Positions 31,093-43,827 of a DNA stretch of 64,000 bases are shown here, piece by piece. The first letter of the stretch is position 1, and every line of letters starts with the position of its first letter. This DNA is from Isoetes taiwanensis. Its lineage: Eukaryota > Streptophyta > Lycopodiopsida > Isoetales > Isoetaceae. Location of the stretch: contig JAJEKV010000224.1 in assembly GCA_021234155.1 (NCBI GenBank), forward strand, positions 124,001 to 188,000, in the 5' to 3' direction. A program made the position numbers and the translations under genes. The notes beneath the pieces were generated by a model that saw only the letters and a program-made list of their open reading frames with translations, was not told the origin of the DNA and searched no databases.

Positions 31093-32024
31093 ACCCAAAA
31101 CAAAAGGGGGGTTTAAGGGGATTTTAATTTAAATGTGTTGGACCCAATGGTTGTGTTAATTAATGTCAATGGTAGTTATGTGTTGATTGTTAATGTCAAT
31201 GGTTGTTATGTGTTGGGGATTTAATTTTTATATGTTGGATGTTAATGGTTTGTGTTGCAAAAACTTTTTCCCCTTTGGCCTTAGGACGTCCCCTCGGTGT
31301 GACAAAAAACTTTAGAATTCAAACCGAAAAAAACTAGAATTCATTTGAGGCTTTCATCAATTGTAGCTTTTGAATTTGATCACAATAAAACAAATAGAAC
31401 ATAAGTAAAATTTACCATAAAGATAGAGCAGATTGATCCCTTATTGGAAAGTCATAAAGTTTGCAACACAAAGAAAACCCCCGTTATTATGCTACATATT
31501 GTTACTTCCGCTACAACTATTTCTCTTTCACAATGACACCATTGTTTATCAATCCATATGATTTTTGATGCTCCATCTCTAGCTTAAAGGTAATGCATGA
31601 TTCACCTTACGGTTTGATTAAAGTTCCAAACCTACAATATAAATGCATTCTTGTGGCCACTGCTTGACCTGATCATTGACATGGAAAAGGGCGGAATAAT
31701 CCGCTTTGTTGTATGCATAAGAATCCATTTGTTGATTGAAGCTAAAGGCTGGCTACTATGAACAATCCGCAAGATGAAGAATATCCAAGAGTTGGAAGCA
31801 AACAGAGGGCCTAAACTTGAATCTGCAGCAAATCTTAGGAAGGAAACAAAAGGGGGTTTTGCAGCACCACATTGTAGAATCAGGAAACCAATACCTTGTA
31901 AAAAAAAAAACATTATGCTAACTGAAGAAACATTAAAAAACAAATACCTTTGTAAGTGTGAGCAAAAAATCCATCTCGTGGTAGTAAAATCCACTCCGGC
32001 AATAAGAATCCAAGAGGGCAAGTA

Positions 32025-32165
32025 CACATGCATATGCACACATGCACATACATGCACACATGCACATACACTTGCACTTGCACTTGCACTTGCACTTGCA
32101 CTTGCACATGCACAATAAACATGCACATGCACATGCATGTGCACATGCACATGCATACACATGCG
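32025..32165. repeat. ACTTGC/ACATGC hexanucleotide microsatellite
   Basis: Runs of CATGCACA and CACTTG words. All frames stay open on both strands, giving spurious His/Thr- and Cys/Met-rich translations. Confidence 0.95.
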
Positions 32166-33635
32166 CAGTGTTCATGCACAAACACATGCAGAGAAAGACA
32201 ACAACCCTCGGATTGTTCCCACCAACGAAAATCAACGGCCCATAAATGGTGCACTCTAGAAATACTATTTAGTACACCTCAACGAATACAACAACGAAAT
32301 CATAGAAAAACCATGTGAAAAAGCGTATAAAAATCTAAAAGTAACCCCCTGTTATTGTGCTACATATTCCAGAAGTGTAGCGGGTTTACAGAGACATCTG
32401 GATGCTTTGGGTCATTTTTGTGATGCAAAAAGCATGAAGGTAAATATGGCTAAGACCAAAATAGTAGTGTTTGGGGCTAACAAGGTAGACCATGTTAAAG
32501 TGTTGTATAAAGGAGAATCTGTTGAATTGGCGGAGAGCTATAAATATCTTGGTTTGGTTGTAGACAAAAGTCCAAACTGGAACTTGGCAGCCGAGCAAAA
32601 AGCAGATGATGGGCTTAAAGCCCTTTATGCTATGCAGTGCAGGTGTAGGAAAGCAGATATTTGGAATTTTGATATGAAGAAACAGTTGTATATTGCTTTA
32701 GTGCAATCGGGTTGTGTTGTATGGTTGTGAAGTCGGGGCCGTGGATTGGCATTGACAGATGGAAGAGAATTGAGAAAATACGTAAAAGATTTTTTCGATC
32801 GAACTTGGCATTAAAATGCAAACGCCTTTATGATATGCTTTTAGTGGAGTGTGGAATGTTTTCCCCGAAGTGAAGCACTTTGTGTGACTCTCCATTATGT
32901 GTATAAAGTCCTTTATATTATGCCGGTGATAGCCTCCCACGTTTGGCCCGGAGGAGACGCCAGCATATAAAGGGGTGGTTTGCGCATATAGAACTTTGGC
33001 TAGCTGTGGGGGATGTATATGGATGATCCGGGGATGTATAAAGATGATATTCGAGGGTGGGTTAGGAGAAATGTCACACGCGTGTGCTGGAGAGAAGGTG
33101 CAGTTAAGAAGGAGTTCTATAGGAATCACATCAATCCTACGCTAAAGGGAGCCAGTTACCTTCAGGAAAATATCTCAGTTAGATATAGACAAGCCATATG
33201 CAGAATGAGACTGAGCTCGCACAGGTTAGGGGTTGAGATAGGCAGGTGGAATGATGTTCCACATGAGCTTAGATCATGCAAGTTATGTGATACTAGGGCA
33301 CTTGAGGACGAAGCACATGTGCTTCTCCATTGTCCAGCATACATTGACTTCCGCGTTAAACATGGTACGCAGGTTTATACACTTGTTGATTTCTTTGATC
33401 TTCCAGGTGTCCAGATTGGGGCATACATACTTGAAATCATGGATTACAGAGAGGAATGCCTAAAAAGAATGGAGGTAAAGGAAATGGACGAGGAGGAGAT
33501 GGGAGGGGTTAATGCATTACTTACTGATGATGCATTAGACGATCTTTTTTATACATGATAATGTACTGATTTGAACGTCTTATAGACCTGGCGGTCACAC
33601 AGACGTAATAATACAATTTCATTTCATTTCATTTC

Positions 33636-35050
<1,415 letters not shown>

Positions 35051-35056
35051 AATTAA

Positions 35057-35820
35057 TGAATTTTTTTTTGAAGGACTTGAGCCTTTATTATCCAGAGAAA
35101 GTTACAAAGTACAATAGAGACTAAAAACTCAGTGGAGAGAATGTCCACCAGAACAAATCCACCCCACTCAAATACAACATCTAAACAGTATGAAGAGCAA
35201 GCAAAATCTCATGAGTAAGTGTGAATCTGAAGATAGTGCTCCCAAATATGGCTCCACCTTATTAGTAATTGATGAGCACCTGAATGCTTTGACAATTCGT
35301 TGTTGGGCATAAACAGTATGAAGAGCAAGCAAAATCTCATGAGTAAGTGTGAATCTGAAGATAGTGCTCTCAAATACGGCTCCTCACCTTATTAGCAATT
35401 GATGAGCACCTGAATGCTTTGACAATTCGTTGTTGGGCATCAAGAAGGACAACATCTTTGAATATGAGAAGATTCCTTCTTTTCCAAATGGACCAGATGA
35501 TCCATGCAAAAGCCAAGTGGAACGTCCTTTTTGCCAAAATTTCCCAACCATTTGGATAGACTGTTAATAACACCTGCTGGCTATTCAATTTGCAATGAAA
35601 GAGGCCTTGAAGCCACAACCAAGCATGCTTGACATGTCTACACAGGAAGAAGCAATGCTCAATTGTCTCGTCCCTTTGTGCACATAAGGGACAAAGTGCA
35701 GATACCTCTGGACGAACTCTGTGCACCAGAATATTAAACACGCAGACAACGATGAATGAATGACTTGCCACCATAAAACAGATAGTTTGGGATGGAGTAG
35801 TTTATCCCATACCCATTTCC
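35057..35820 (-). mobile_element. LINE 'F' 3' fragment (zf-RVT-like) with oligo(A) tail
   Basis: The minus-strand frame 35774-35370 reads VRPEVSALCPLCAQRDETIE, HCFFLCRHVKHAWLWL and AFAWIIWSIWKRRNLLIF, a zinc-binding LINE ORF2 tail (C-x2-C...H...C). A short 3' untranslated region follows, ending in an A9 tract (plus-strand T9 at about 35060-35068). A 124-bp tandem duplication lies in this 3' region (35187-35310 and 35311-35434). The 5' part of the element is missing. Confidence 0.8.
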
Positions 35821-37019
35821 ATACTGCTTTCTGCCGGTCTCTAGGAATAACGTAATGCTAGTAATAGATCTCCATTTGGTTTGCTGAGATTTAGCTAAAG
35901 ATTTCACAATCATGTGTTGTATTGGTAGTTGTTGTGGGGAGTGCTATTACAATATATAAAATGAAAGGGAGAAGGGGAGGCAACATGTTCACTTGTTAGG
36001 TATGGTATATATGGTCTCACAATAAAGCGTCTCTTTTATTTATTAATAGTCCCAATGCACATATTGAACCAATCACTTGTAGTTCAAGAAAGTAGATGGT
36101 ACTCCAACCATCTATGAACAATACTTGGTATGCTTACATACCCATACCGGCTACTTTGGTCCCAAATAAAAGCACTCTAAAAGGTTGCGCTTTCTTCCTA
36201 GTATAGGTGCGAGTATGAGTTTTGCTCCAATAGCTTTTAAGAAATGTAGGGCAATGGTCAAATGCTAATATGACAAACATTCAATGGTTTAGATTTGTGT
36301 GTTAATGAGGCTTGGTCAACCATCGCATATTAGATTTATCTTTTATATAGAGAAGGAGAGCATGCGATGGATAGGCCAGAAAGCTCAGGCAACAACAGAG
36401 CTTCTAGGCATGATTTTAGAAGCATTCTACAATATTATATTCGCTCCCATATAAGATGGGAAGGAAAAGAACCGGAACGAACCAATTGTTTTTAAAATCT
36501 CTGACAGCTATACTTTATCTTCAAAGATACTTCTTATTTGTTCTTGGAGTTGGCAAGTTGTCTATAACCTCGTAACACCTAGCAACGATGGCATGCAATT
36601 TGCAAAAGATAATTTTGCATCCATTTTAAAGGTAAGGGAGTGGTTTCAATTTTTTGGGCTTTGTTATAGTTGAAGAGATTTGTTTTTACACACGGGGAGT
36701 CCAATTTGGCAAATAGGATAGGATTTTTGGGGCAAACCCTTGCTTATGTGGGTTTCTTGCATATCCTAGGTATATGCTGGAATATACCTAGGATATGCCG
36801 GTAACTGCTCCAAACCCATTGTTCCAGGTGAAAATATTTTTACCCCGATTATTGTGATTCCATCGCAAGATCTTCTCTCCCGCAGAATCACCGGGCCGGC
36901 GAAACGGGGTCCGTTCTGGAGACCCCGTAAACCGTACCCTGACAAGGTCACGTGCAGCTACTGATGCATCCCAGCCCTCAGTCAGCCGGGTCCATCCTGG
37001 CCGTTTGTTTCGAAACCTT
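35821..37019. other. No recognisable gene; small hairpin
   Basis: Unassigned sequence. A dyad ACGGGGTC...GACCCCGT lies at 36904-36928. Two GTGATTC/GAATCAC heptamers (36854 and 36885) foreshadow the phased array that starts at 37020. Confidence 0.5.
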
Positions 37020-37305
37020 CCGGCGGAATCACCACGGAAACAAACCGTCGGATAGAATCACAACTCTTATATTCCGCTAGAAGGAATTACAACCGTAGAA
37101 TACCACTCCGCGGAATCACGGAATTCTGATTCCACTCGAAGGAATCACGTTAACGCGATTCTGCCCGATGGAATCACATTCTGTGGTATTCAACGTGGCA
37201 GAATCATCACAGAGAGATTCCGGGGGACGGAATCACAGTTTTGTGATTCTTCCAGATAGAATCATAACCTCTTTTTTTTCGAGATTCCGCCGGACAGAAT
37301 CACGC
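37020..37305. repeat. 29-bp phased GAATCAC array
   Basis: GAATCAC or a one-base variant starts at 37026, 37055, 37084 (GAATTAC), 37113, 37142, 37171, 37201 (GAATCAT), 37230, 37259 (GAATCAT) and 37297. Steps are 29, 29, 29, 29, 29, 30, 29, 29 and 38 bp; the last step contains an added T8 tract. Most units also have ATTCC or GATTC about 14-17 bp into the unit, making each an inverted pair. The remaining positions are poorly conserved, unlike a young satellite. It ends where the BTB/TAZ-like exon begins. Confidence 0.88.
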
Positions 37306-38436
37306 CGAAGATACTGTTGAGACATGGGACTGCTTATTTTTAGAAGGATTGGGTGTTGATGTATCTGTTCGAACTGAAGATTCAGGTGTTATATCACCAC
37401 ATTATTTTGCACTGGTTAGTAAAATCTGTGTTTCAAAACAATCTGGTATGTGTCTCTTATAGTCTTGTATTTGAAAAATTTGTATTTGTCCGCAGAAAGC
37501 CATAATGTTTTGTATTTGCTTCAGCGTACTGCTTTTAAGAAAGTGGAAGATGGTTGCTTAATGTATTTCATGTGATTTTAACAATGGTGGAATAACCTAG
37601 ATGGGAGAAAAACTGTGCTACTCTTTGTCTGTCATTGCTCAATTCAATTGTCCATTATTGTATAAACTTAGTTGATTATGTTTTATATGCAAGTATTGTT
37701 CTTGTTTCAGGTTTGAGAATGATGACATGAAGAAATATGCCTTTCATTTGTTGACGTTATCATATGTGTACTCCATTTCTTATCTTAAAAGGATCTGCAG
37801 CGATGAATTGGAGCATAAAATTCTTACTACTGAGAATGTCGTTGATCTTTTGCAACTAGCAAGACTATGTGATGCGCCGCGCTTGAATGTGATCTGTTTA
37901 TACCTGATTATCAGAGAATTTAAAGTTGTAGCAAAGTCTGAGGCATGGAGTGCGATGAGGCAGACAAATGAAGCACTTGAAGAGGAGCTTGTAGGTCTTG
38001 TTATCGAAGCTGATACGGTAATTTATGCAAATTACATCTTTATCTTGTGTCTGGACAAGTATCTTGTTTGCAGTTGGTAAAGCTAAATCACCACATTTAT
38101 GTTCTTAGAGGAAACAAGAGAACCTTCGCAAAGCTGAGGAGGATGAGGTATATAAGCAGCTCTTTGATGTTATGGAGCACTTGTTCATATGTTTAGGGAT
38201 GGGTGTCGCACTATTGGCCCCTTGATAAAGCATTAGAGGGACAGAAACAAGCTCCATATGGTTTTGCTGCATGCAAAGGCCTTGAGTCCTTGGTAAGGCA
38301 CTTCGCTGGGTGCAAGGTGAAAGTGTCTGGAGGATGTGTCCATAGCAAACGTATGTGGCAGCTACTTGAATTGTACTCAAGAATGTGTCATGAAAATGAC
38401 TCATGCAGTGTTCCTCTTTGCAAGTCAGTCACTTGA
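37306..38436 (+). pseudogene. BTB/BACK/TAZ-domain protein (BT family) remnant
   Basis: Exons: 37310-37414 (WDCLFLEGLGVDVSVRTEDS, start of BTB, donor CTG|GTTAGT). Next 37711-38017 (MKKYAFHLLTLSYVYSISYL, LKRICSDELEHKILTTENVV, LLQLARLCDAPRLNVICLYL), which is the end of BTB plus BACK. Then 38109-38436 (RKQENLRKAEEDEVYKQLF; GFAACKGLESLVRHFAGCK, GGCVHSKRMWQLLELYSRM, SCSVPLC), the TAZ zinc domain. Arabidopsis BT1-BT5 have this order; they are Ca/calmodulin-linked, nuclear/cytosolic CUL3 adaptors. The central BTB exon is missing between 37414 and 37711, and one C is missing from the C run at about 38216, shifting the frame before LDKALEG. So it is probably dead. Splice sites are otherwise well kept, suggesting recent loss. 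The 5' end is unknown: the 29-bp array abuts it. Confidence 0.85.
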
Positions 38437-38489
38437 AATCCTGATGTTTGTGTTATTAGTGGCATTCTTTGTAGGCGTTAATTCTTTGC

Positions 38490-38742
38490 ATATTCACACG
38501 GGGGGTGACTCCGGGCAACGAGAGTTGTTGGCTAGGCATATTCACCCCTTATTCCTTAATCTACACCGTACGTAAAGTTCCTCATTTGTGGGGTATGCAA
38601 GTACAAAATTTGCTATACTGTATAACAAGATTCGCAAAATACTATAAGATTTCAAGCGGAATACTATATGGTGTTGATTTCGTACGTGCAAAATACAATT
38701 ATGAGGGCTCTCGCTGCCCTACGTCACCCCCCGTGTGAATAT
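38490..38742. mobile_element. MITE-like core, copy 2, perfect 20-bp terminal inverted repeats
   Basis: ATATTCACACGGGGGGTGAC at 38490-38509 and its exact reverse complement at 38723-38742. The 253-bp interior has no transposase. No obvious target duplication flanks it, so the nested relationship to X2 is uncertain. Confidence 0.8.
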
Positions 38743-39900
38743 ACCCAAACCAAAGGGGGTTTAAGGGCGATTTTAATTTAAATGTGTTGGACCCAATGGT
38801 TGTGTTAATTAATGTCAATGGTAGTTATGTGTTGGTTGTTAATGTCAATGGTTGTTATGTGTTAGGGGATTTAATTTTTATATGTTGGATGTTAATGGTT
38901 TATGTTGCAAAAAACTTTTTTTGGCCCCTTCGGGGCCTTAGGGAGGTCACCCCCTCCCCCCCCGGGTGTGACAAAAATTTTAGAATTCAAACAAAAAAAA
39001 ACTAGAATTCATTTGAGGCTTTCATCACCTGTCGCTTTTGAATTTGATCACAATAAAACAAATAGAATATAAGTAAAAGTTAACATAAAGATAGAGAAGA
39101 TTGATCCATTATTCTGAAAGTCATAAAGTTTGCAACACCCATACACAAACATTTTTCAACTGGAATTTAACAACAGCCTTTAGCCTCCATGGATTCTTGT
39201 GGTGAGAAACCAAAGTGGGAAACTTTTCTGCTTGTTAGCACAAGGATCTAGAAGCCTTGGAATTTGCTTAATAATTGCCTCAAAATCTAAAAATGCATGG
39301 TAATTTTTTGCACGCTTCATTCGGAATGAGCCATAAAACAATATCCAATAGCGCAATCCTGTATTAATCAGCTGGTAGGATGTGAAAGCCTACCAAACCC
39401 GGCCGAAAAATTGCTGTTTTAGCATAGATAACTTAACCAAACATATCCATATTATATACTATCAAAAAAAACTCGGAGAGAGCTTTACAACGCAATAAAA
39501 ATCATCTCAAACAGAGCTCTGGATCAAAAGTTATGATAAGAAATGTGGGAAACTGCACTACATGCGCCCTTCAAGCCCTTCATGTGCCCATTACGCACCA
39601 CACACACAAAAAGAGGGCTTTTGTTGTGAGCCATTGGTTGTTGACCATTGGAAAAAAGGCTAAAATGAATGGCGCTTCATGTGCCCATTATGCACCACAC
39701 GCACAAAAAGGGGCTTTTGTTGTGAGCCATTGGTTGTTGACCATTGAAAACAAAAAGGCTAAAATCAATGGCTCATAAATGGTGCACTCTAGATGTACGC
39801 ATTAGTACATCCATTTGAATACATCACGAAATCATAGGAAAACCTTAATGAAAAGCGTACAAAAACACAAAGAAAACCCCCTGTTATTATGCTACATATT
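38490..39900. mobile_element. Insertion X2, relative of X1
   Basis: Begins with the MITE-like core (38490-38742), lacks the left foldback arm of X1, and continues through the right arm (GTCAATGGTAGTTATGTGTT) and the shared middle (CATAAAGTTTGCAACAC near 39120). The shared end is GGCTCATAAATGGTGCACTC...ACCCCCTGTTATTATG, CTACATATT (39760-39900). A ~98-bp tandem duplication sits at about 39577-39775 (TTCATGTGCCCATTA...CACAAAAAG). Non-coding. Between 38920 and 38945 is a GC hairpin (GGCCCCTTCGGGGCC). Confidence 0.65.
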
Positions 39901-40900
39901 CAAGGATAGAGTTGGACAACAAACAAGAAAGGAAGCAGCAAGATGGAAGTTGCTTGTGAGCAAGGTGTCAGCTGCCAAAGGCACATCCAAAACATTTTCC
40001 TTAGCTACTGTGTCTGCAAAATTGGAGCAGGAAATTTGAGAACCTTTGATGGCAAACATTAATCAAACATGCATCTAAGACATATTGCAGATTGTACTAG
40101 CCACACGTTTTCCTATAAGGGAAGGGTAGTTCCTCTCATTTGAGGATAAAATTTTACAGGATTTTTTTCCAATTACACAGTCAGCAGGATATTAGATAAC
40201 AGTGTATATAGTTGAATACGGGAAGCCCGAACCAAAAAGTTCATTGCTGCAGGTAGCTTAAAAAAGCAACGTATGATGTGTATGATCATGCACATTTTTC
40301 TACTATTGGCCTCTGAGTTATCAATGACATTGCAAACCATCATACATGACATTGGTTATTTCCAAAAGCACTATTTGTAGGGTGAACCCTTATTTCTACA
40401 ATTTTAAGTTGGTGTAATCCTATGTTTTGATGCTTTGTTGCTGGTCACTAAGTTATTTATTTGTCTAGTCTCTCAAAAACCTGAAAGTCAGTTGATCATT
40501 AAATGATATCTTTTAATGCTGGGATCCCATGGGCGGGCGCTGGGCTGAATCACAAAATTTTTGGCCTGCAGAAAAGTTTCATCCCTCGTAAGGTCTATCA
40601 TTATGTGTTAGTGACGCAGCTCTGAAAGTTTGCCTCAGTGCTGATTCAGCTGGAAGTCAGCCATGGTATATTTCTACGTTATGTGAACTAGCAATAAGTT
40701 GCTGAAGGAGGATACATTTTCTAATCGGTTCTTGCAAATTTATGCGATTGCTTTCCTGAAGGAAGGAAAAGACATTCTAACAGGTTCTTGCAAATTTATG
40801 TGATTGATTAAAGGATCAATTACACATAGGACATCTCAATAATCCGGGGTGCTGCGTAGCACACTGGCATAGGGGAGGGGTGTGGGTGACTCAACTCCCA
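39901..40900. other. No recognisable gene
   Basis: Unassigned sequence. The phrase GGTTCTTGCAAATTTATG occurs twice (about 40729 and 40783), each followed by a GATTG word. Nothing else is supported. Confidence 0.5.
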
Positions 40901-40933
40901 ATTCATGTGAAGATCCGATACCCTTGTCCATGG

Positions 40934-43827
40934 TCATATTGTCACCTTCTTGTGGCACCTACCTGCTACTGCTGCTACATGTGGCAGCTCGTCTTCATGA
41001 GGCAGCTCACTACTAGCACTAGAAGATGCATGGAACTCTCCCCCAGCTTCCTTATGTATTGCTGCTGTAATTATGTCATCATGAGCAGCCATATAGTCTT
41101 CACACCATGCATCTATAGCCTGAAAATCAATGACTTCGCTGAAAGCCCTTGCTGGACTAGTTGTCAAGTCCCTCGCTCCCCCATAAAGTTCAGATTCATT
41201 GAAGATAACATCCCTGCTTATGATCAGCCGCCTATTCCGGACATCAAATAATCTGTAAGCTTTGGATTCATGCGAATAGCCAACTAAGATACACTTCTGA
41301 CTCTATCCAACTTCTTCCACTTTTCCTTGGGGATGTGAGCATAAGCTACACATCCAAAGGTGCGTAAATGTGATAAGGATGGCTTGGTTTTCGCCCATAA
41401 TTCAAATGGAGTCTTCCCCGGACGGCTTCAGTTGGCAATCTATTTCGAGGTAGGCGGCGGTCATTACGGCTTCACCCCATAAGCGATTAGGCATGCCAAA
41501 GATATTGAAACATGTTGCGAGCACTTTCTAGCAGGGTCCTATTCATTCTTTTCGCCACGCCGTTCACGCTCTCGGGGTGTATGGGGGTCGTGTATTGCCG
41601 TGCTATGCCATGTGCATTCTGAAGCTTTCAAATTCATTGGAGAGGGACTCTCCTCTATCGATTCTTAGCCGTTTAATGCTACGGTTGAGTTGGTTTTCAG
41701 CAATGGCTTTAAATTCTTGAAAGAGTTGAAGTACTTCAGATTTATTAGCAAGCAACCATTACCTCTACATAGCGAGACAGTCATCAATGAATGTCACCAA
41801 GTACTTCTTTCTTCCAATCGTCCGTGGGAAGTGCATGGGGCCACATACATCCGAGTGGATTGTCTCTAAAAGATCTTGTGCTCGTGAGCTTGCAACTGCT
41901 TGGGAATGAAAAACGACTTTGCTTGCCAAGGACACAAGCCTCACAAAAGGTAGAGTGTGCCACTTTGCCCAAGGTAATCCCATCCCGCCATATTCTCCTT
42001 TATCAATTTTCGTAAGGCCTTCTCATGCACATGACCAAGGCGATTATGCCATAATCGAACATCTCCATCATGTTCCCCGACCATCAGTGCTCTTCTGGCA
42101 TAAGTATGGTGGCATCCAGCCTTGTAGAGGCCATCATGCCGAATACCACTAGCTATTTTCCTCCCATTTTCACTTACTATGTGGCACGCCATTGCTCCAA
42201 ACGTGATGAAGAACCCTCGTGATCTCCGCTATCTTGCCCACGGACGGCAAGGTTTGAGTAATCCCCGGAACATAGTATACATCTTCAATGGTTTTGGACC
42301 CGTTTCCAGCTCAACCATGATGGATCCCTTGCCACATATCTCATGAGAGTTGCTGTCACCAACATACACCTTCCTTCCAGCGGGCATCAGTTCTAAGGTG
42401 TGAAAGATTTCTTTGACGGTGACATATGCATAGACGCCTCGAATCTAACCATAGAACTCTCATCTCATCGATATATGGCGTGAGTGTGAACCATGAACAA
42501 CTTACCATTGCCTTCATCCTTATCTTGGTTGTTCATCGCCCCCCTGACGGTCATCTTTTTCAGCTTAACCCCCGCAATCTCGGGCGATATGACCGGCTTG
42601 TTGGCCGAAAACATGGTCCTTTATTTAAAGGAGGGTTTCTCCGAAATCGGGTTGCCCCTCGTACTGTTCTTGATGTGCCCGCACCCGCCACACCGGAAAT
42701 TCTTGGCCCCTTGTGCTGCTGGAGATTTCCTCGCTCGCCTTGGCCATGTTGGTCTTCTATTCCTTCCTCGCAAAGAAAGCAAGCATCCTTGGAAGGAGGT
42801 GCCTCTAGCTTCATCTTTTCGCTCTTCTTCAATGAGAGCAAGCAACCATGTATTCAAATGATTGTGAAGGCAAATTAGCTAGAGTTGTGGCCACTAATTT
42901 GAATATAGGAGAGAGTCCATTCAACAAGCGCCTTGAATCTTCCACGGTCACTTTTGACTTCACCGAGGGCTAATTGTAACGGATAAACATCTCATGCGGC
43001 TTACAAATTACGCTATGCTCTCTCGTCCTTCCATCTTTAAACCAAAGTATTGCTTTGTTTGAGGGAAAGCTCACATGTTTTTCCTCGCACTCCAAAAGAA
43101 TTATGAAGAGCATCCCAATTCTCCTTCGCCATCTTAGTCAAATCCATCAAATGGATATATTCTTCTCCCAAGGCAAGGCCAATCGTTGTGATTGCCTTGC
43201 GATCCCTCTCCCCATCCCATTTGCCTTGCGTGGTGCATTGGTTTTGATTCGTGTCCTTCTACAACTCCCCATGATCCTTCCCCCCGCATGAGGAGCAATT
43301 GCAATTTAATGGACCACATGTGTGGAAATTTTTCCCCGTGAATTTTTCCAAGAACTTCTCTAAAAATTTATCCATACCGGGTAGGATTCGTCATCGTATT
43401 TTTCTTGAGGTAAATTTCGAGCCTCGAAAACACTTGTCTTAGGAACGGATAGCCTCTCAAAAACGCCCTCCTCCTTTGAATCGATTCGATTCTCGTCTCC
43501 TTTGTCTCAACCCATTTGTTCACCCATGTAGAGCTCTTCAACCCTAACGCTTTAAGAATATCTTCTCCGCTTGTGCAGGTTTGGGTCCTGCGGACCCTAC
43601 GCTTCCCCATCGCCCTATAGCTCGATACCATCTCAATATTATAAATGTAATAATAGAGAAAGCGTTGGACAATAAGAGACACTGCATATATTGAAATAAT
43701 CCAAAACGGTACAACATATATGATAATTGACTGGGACACGACTCTTGACTGACTCCTCTTGGACACGTAAGACACCTCTATGAATATATGACGTAAGCAA
43801 CTAATCTACGGCTCCAATATCTTAACA
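40934..43827 (-). mobile_element. Ty1/Copia element 1, minus strand, RT region missing
   Basis: Right to left: 5' LTR (about 43827-43640), primer site TGGTATCGAG (43630-43621), gag region with a zinc-knuckle-like RCGGCGHIKN (about 42700), protease/linker zone (KVYVGDSNSHEICGKG, about 42380), GAG-pre-integrase LWHNRLGHVHEKALRKLIKE (about 42065), and integrase HSDVCGPMHFPRTIGRKKYL, VTFIDDC (41880-41770). The integrase C-terminus is ESKAYRLFDVRNRRLIISRD (about 41250) with VIFNESELYGGARDL. The polyprotein is shattered by frameshifts. Reverse transcriptase, RNase H and the 3' LTR were not found beyond 40934. Confidence 0.8.
43640..43827 (-). repeat. 5' LTR of Copia element 1
   Basis: On the minus strand it starts TGTTAAGATATTGGAGCCGT and precedes the sequence TGGTATCGAG complementary to initiator tRNA-Met, the usual Copia primer site. 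It inserts directly against PPR coding sequence (CTTTCTGCATATAGTC at 43828). The downstream LTR edge is approximate; no second LTR was found to compare with. Confidence 0.6.

Larger units (their letters stand above)
30659..32367. mobile_element. Insertion X1 with foldback arms, inside LINE 'G'
   Basis: Interrupts the LINE RT between the YADD box and the GLQRHL segment. It starts with a ~600-bp foldback (30659-31263): ~170-bp near-perfect arms around a 256-bp core with ATTCACACGG ends. It continues with sequence shared with X2 (TAGAATTCATTTGAGGCTTT, CATAAAGTTTGCAACAC) and ends in ATAAATGGTGCACTCTAGA...CCCCCTGTTATT, TGCTACATATT. No encoded transposase, so non-autonomous. No clear target duplication. 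An inner copy of the terminal phrase at 31483-31508 suggests two joined units. Confidence 0.65.

Noticed and set aside
31632-32318. Overlapping open frames on both strands rich in His/Thr or Cys/Met
   Set aside because: They are products of a hexanucleotide microsatellite; all six frames stay open.
37020-37305. CRISPR-like array (regular short repeats with variable spacers)
   Set aside because: The repeat is only 7 bp with a partly conserved inverted word inside the 'spacer', the setting is eukaryotic, and no Cas genes exist. It is better called a phased motif array.
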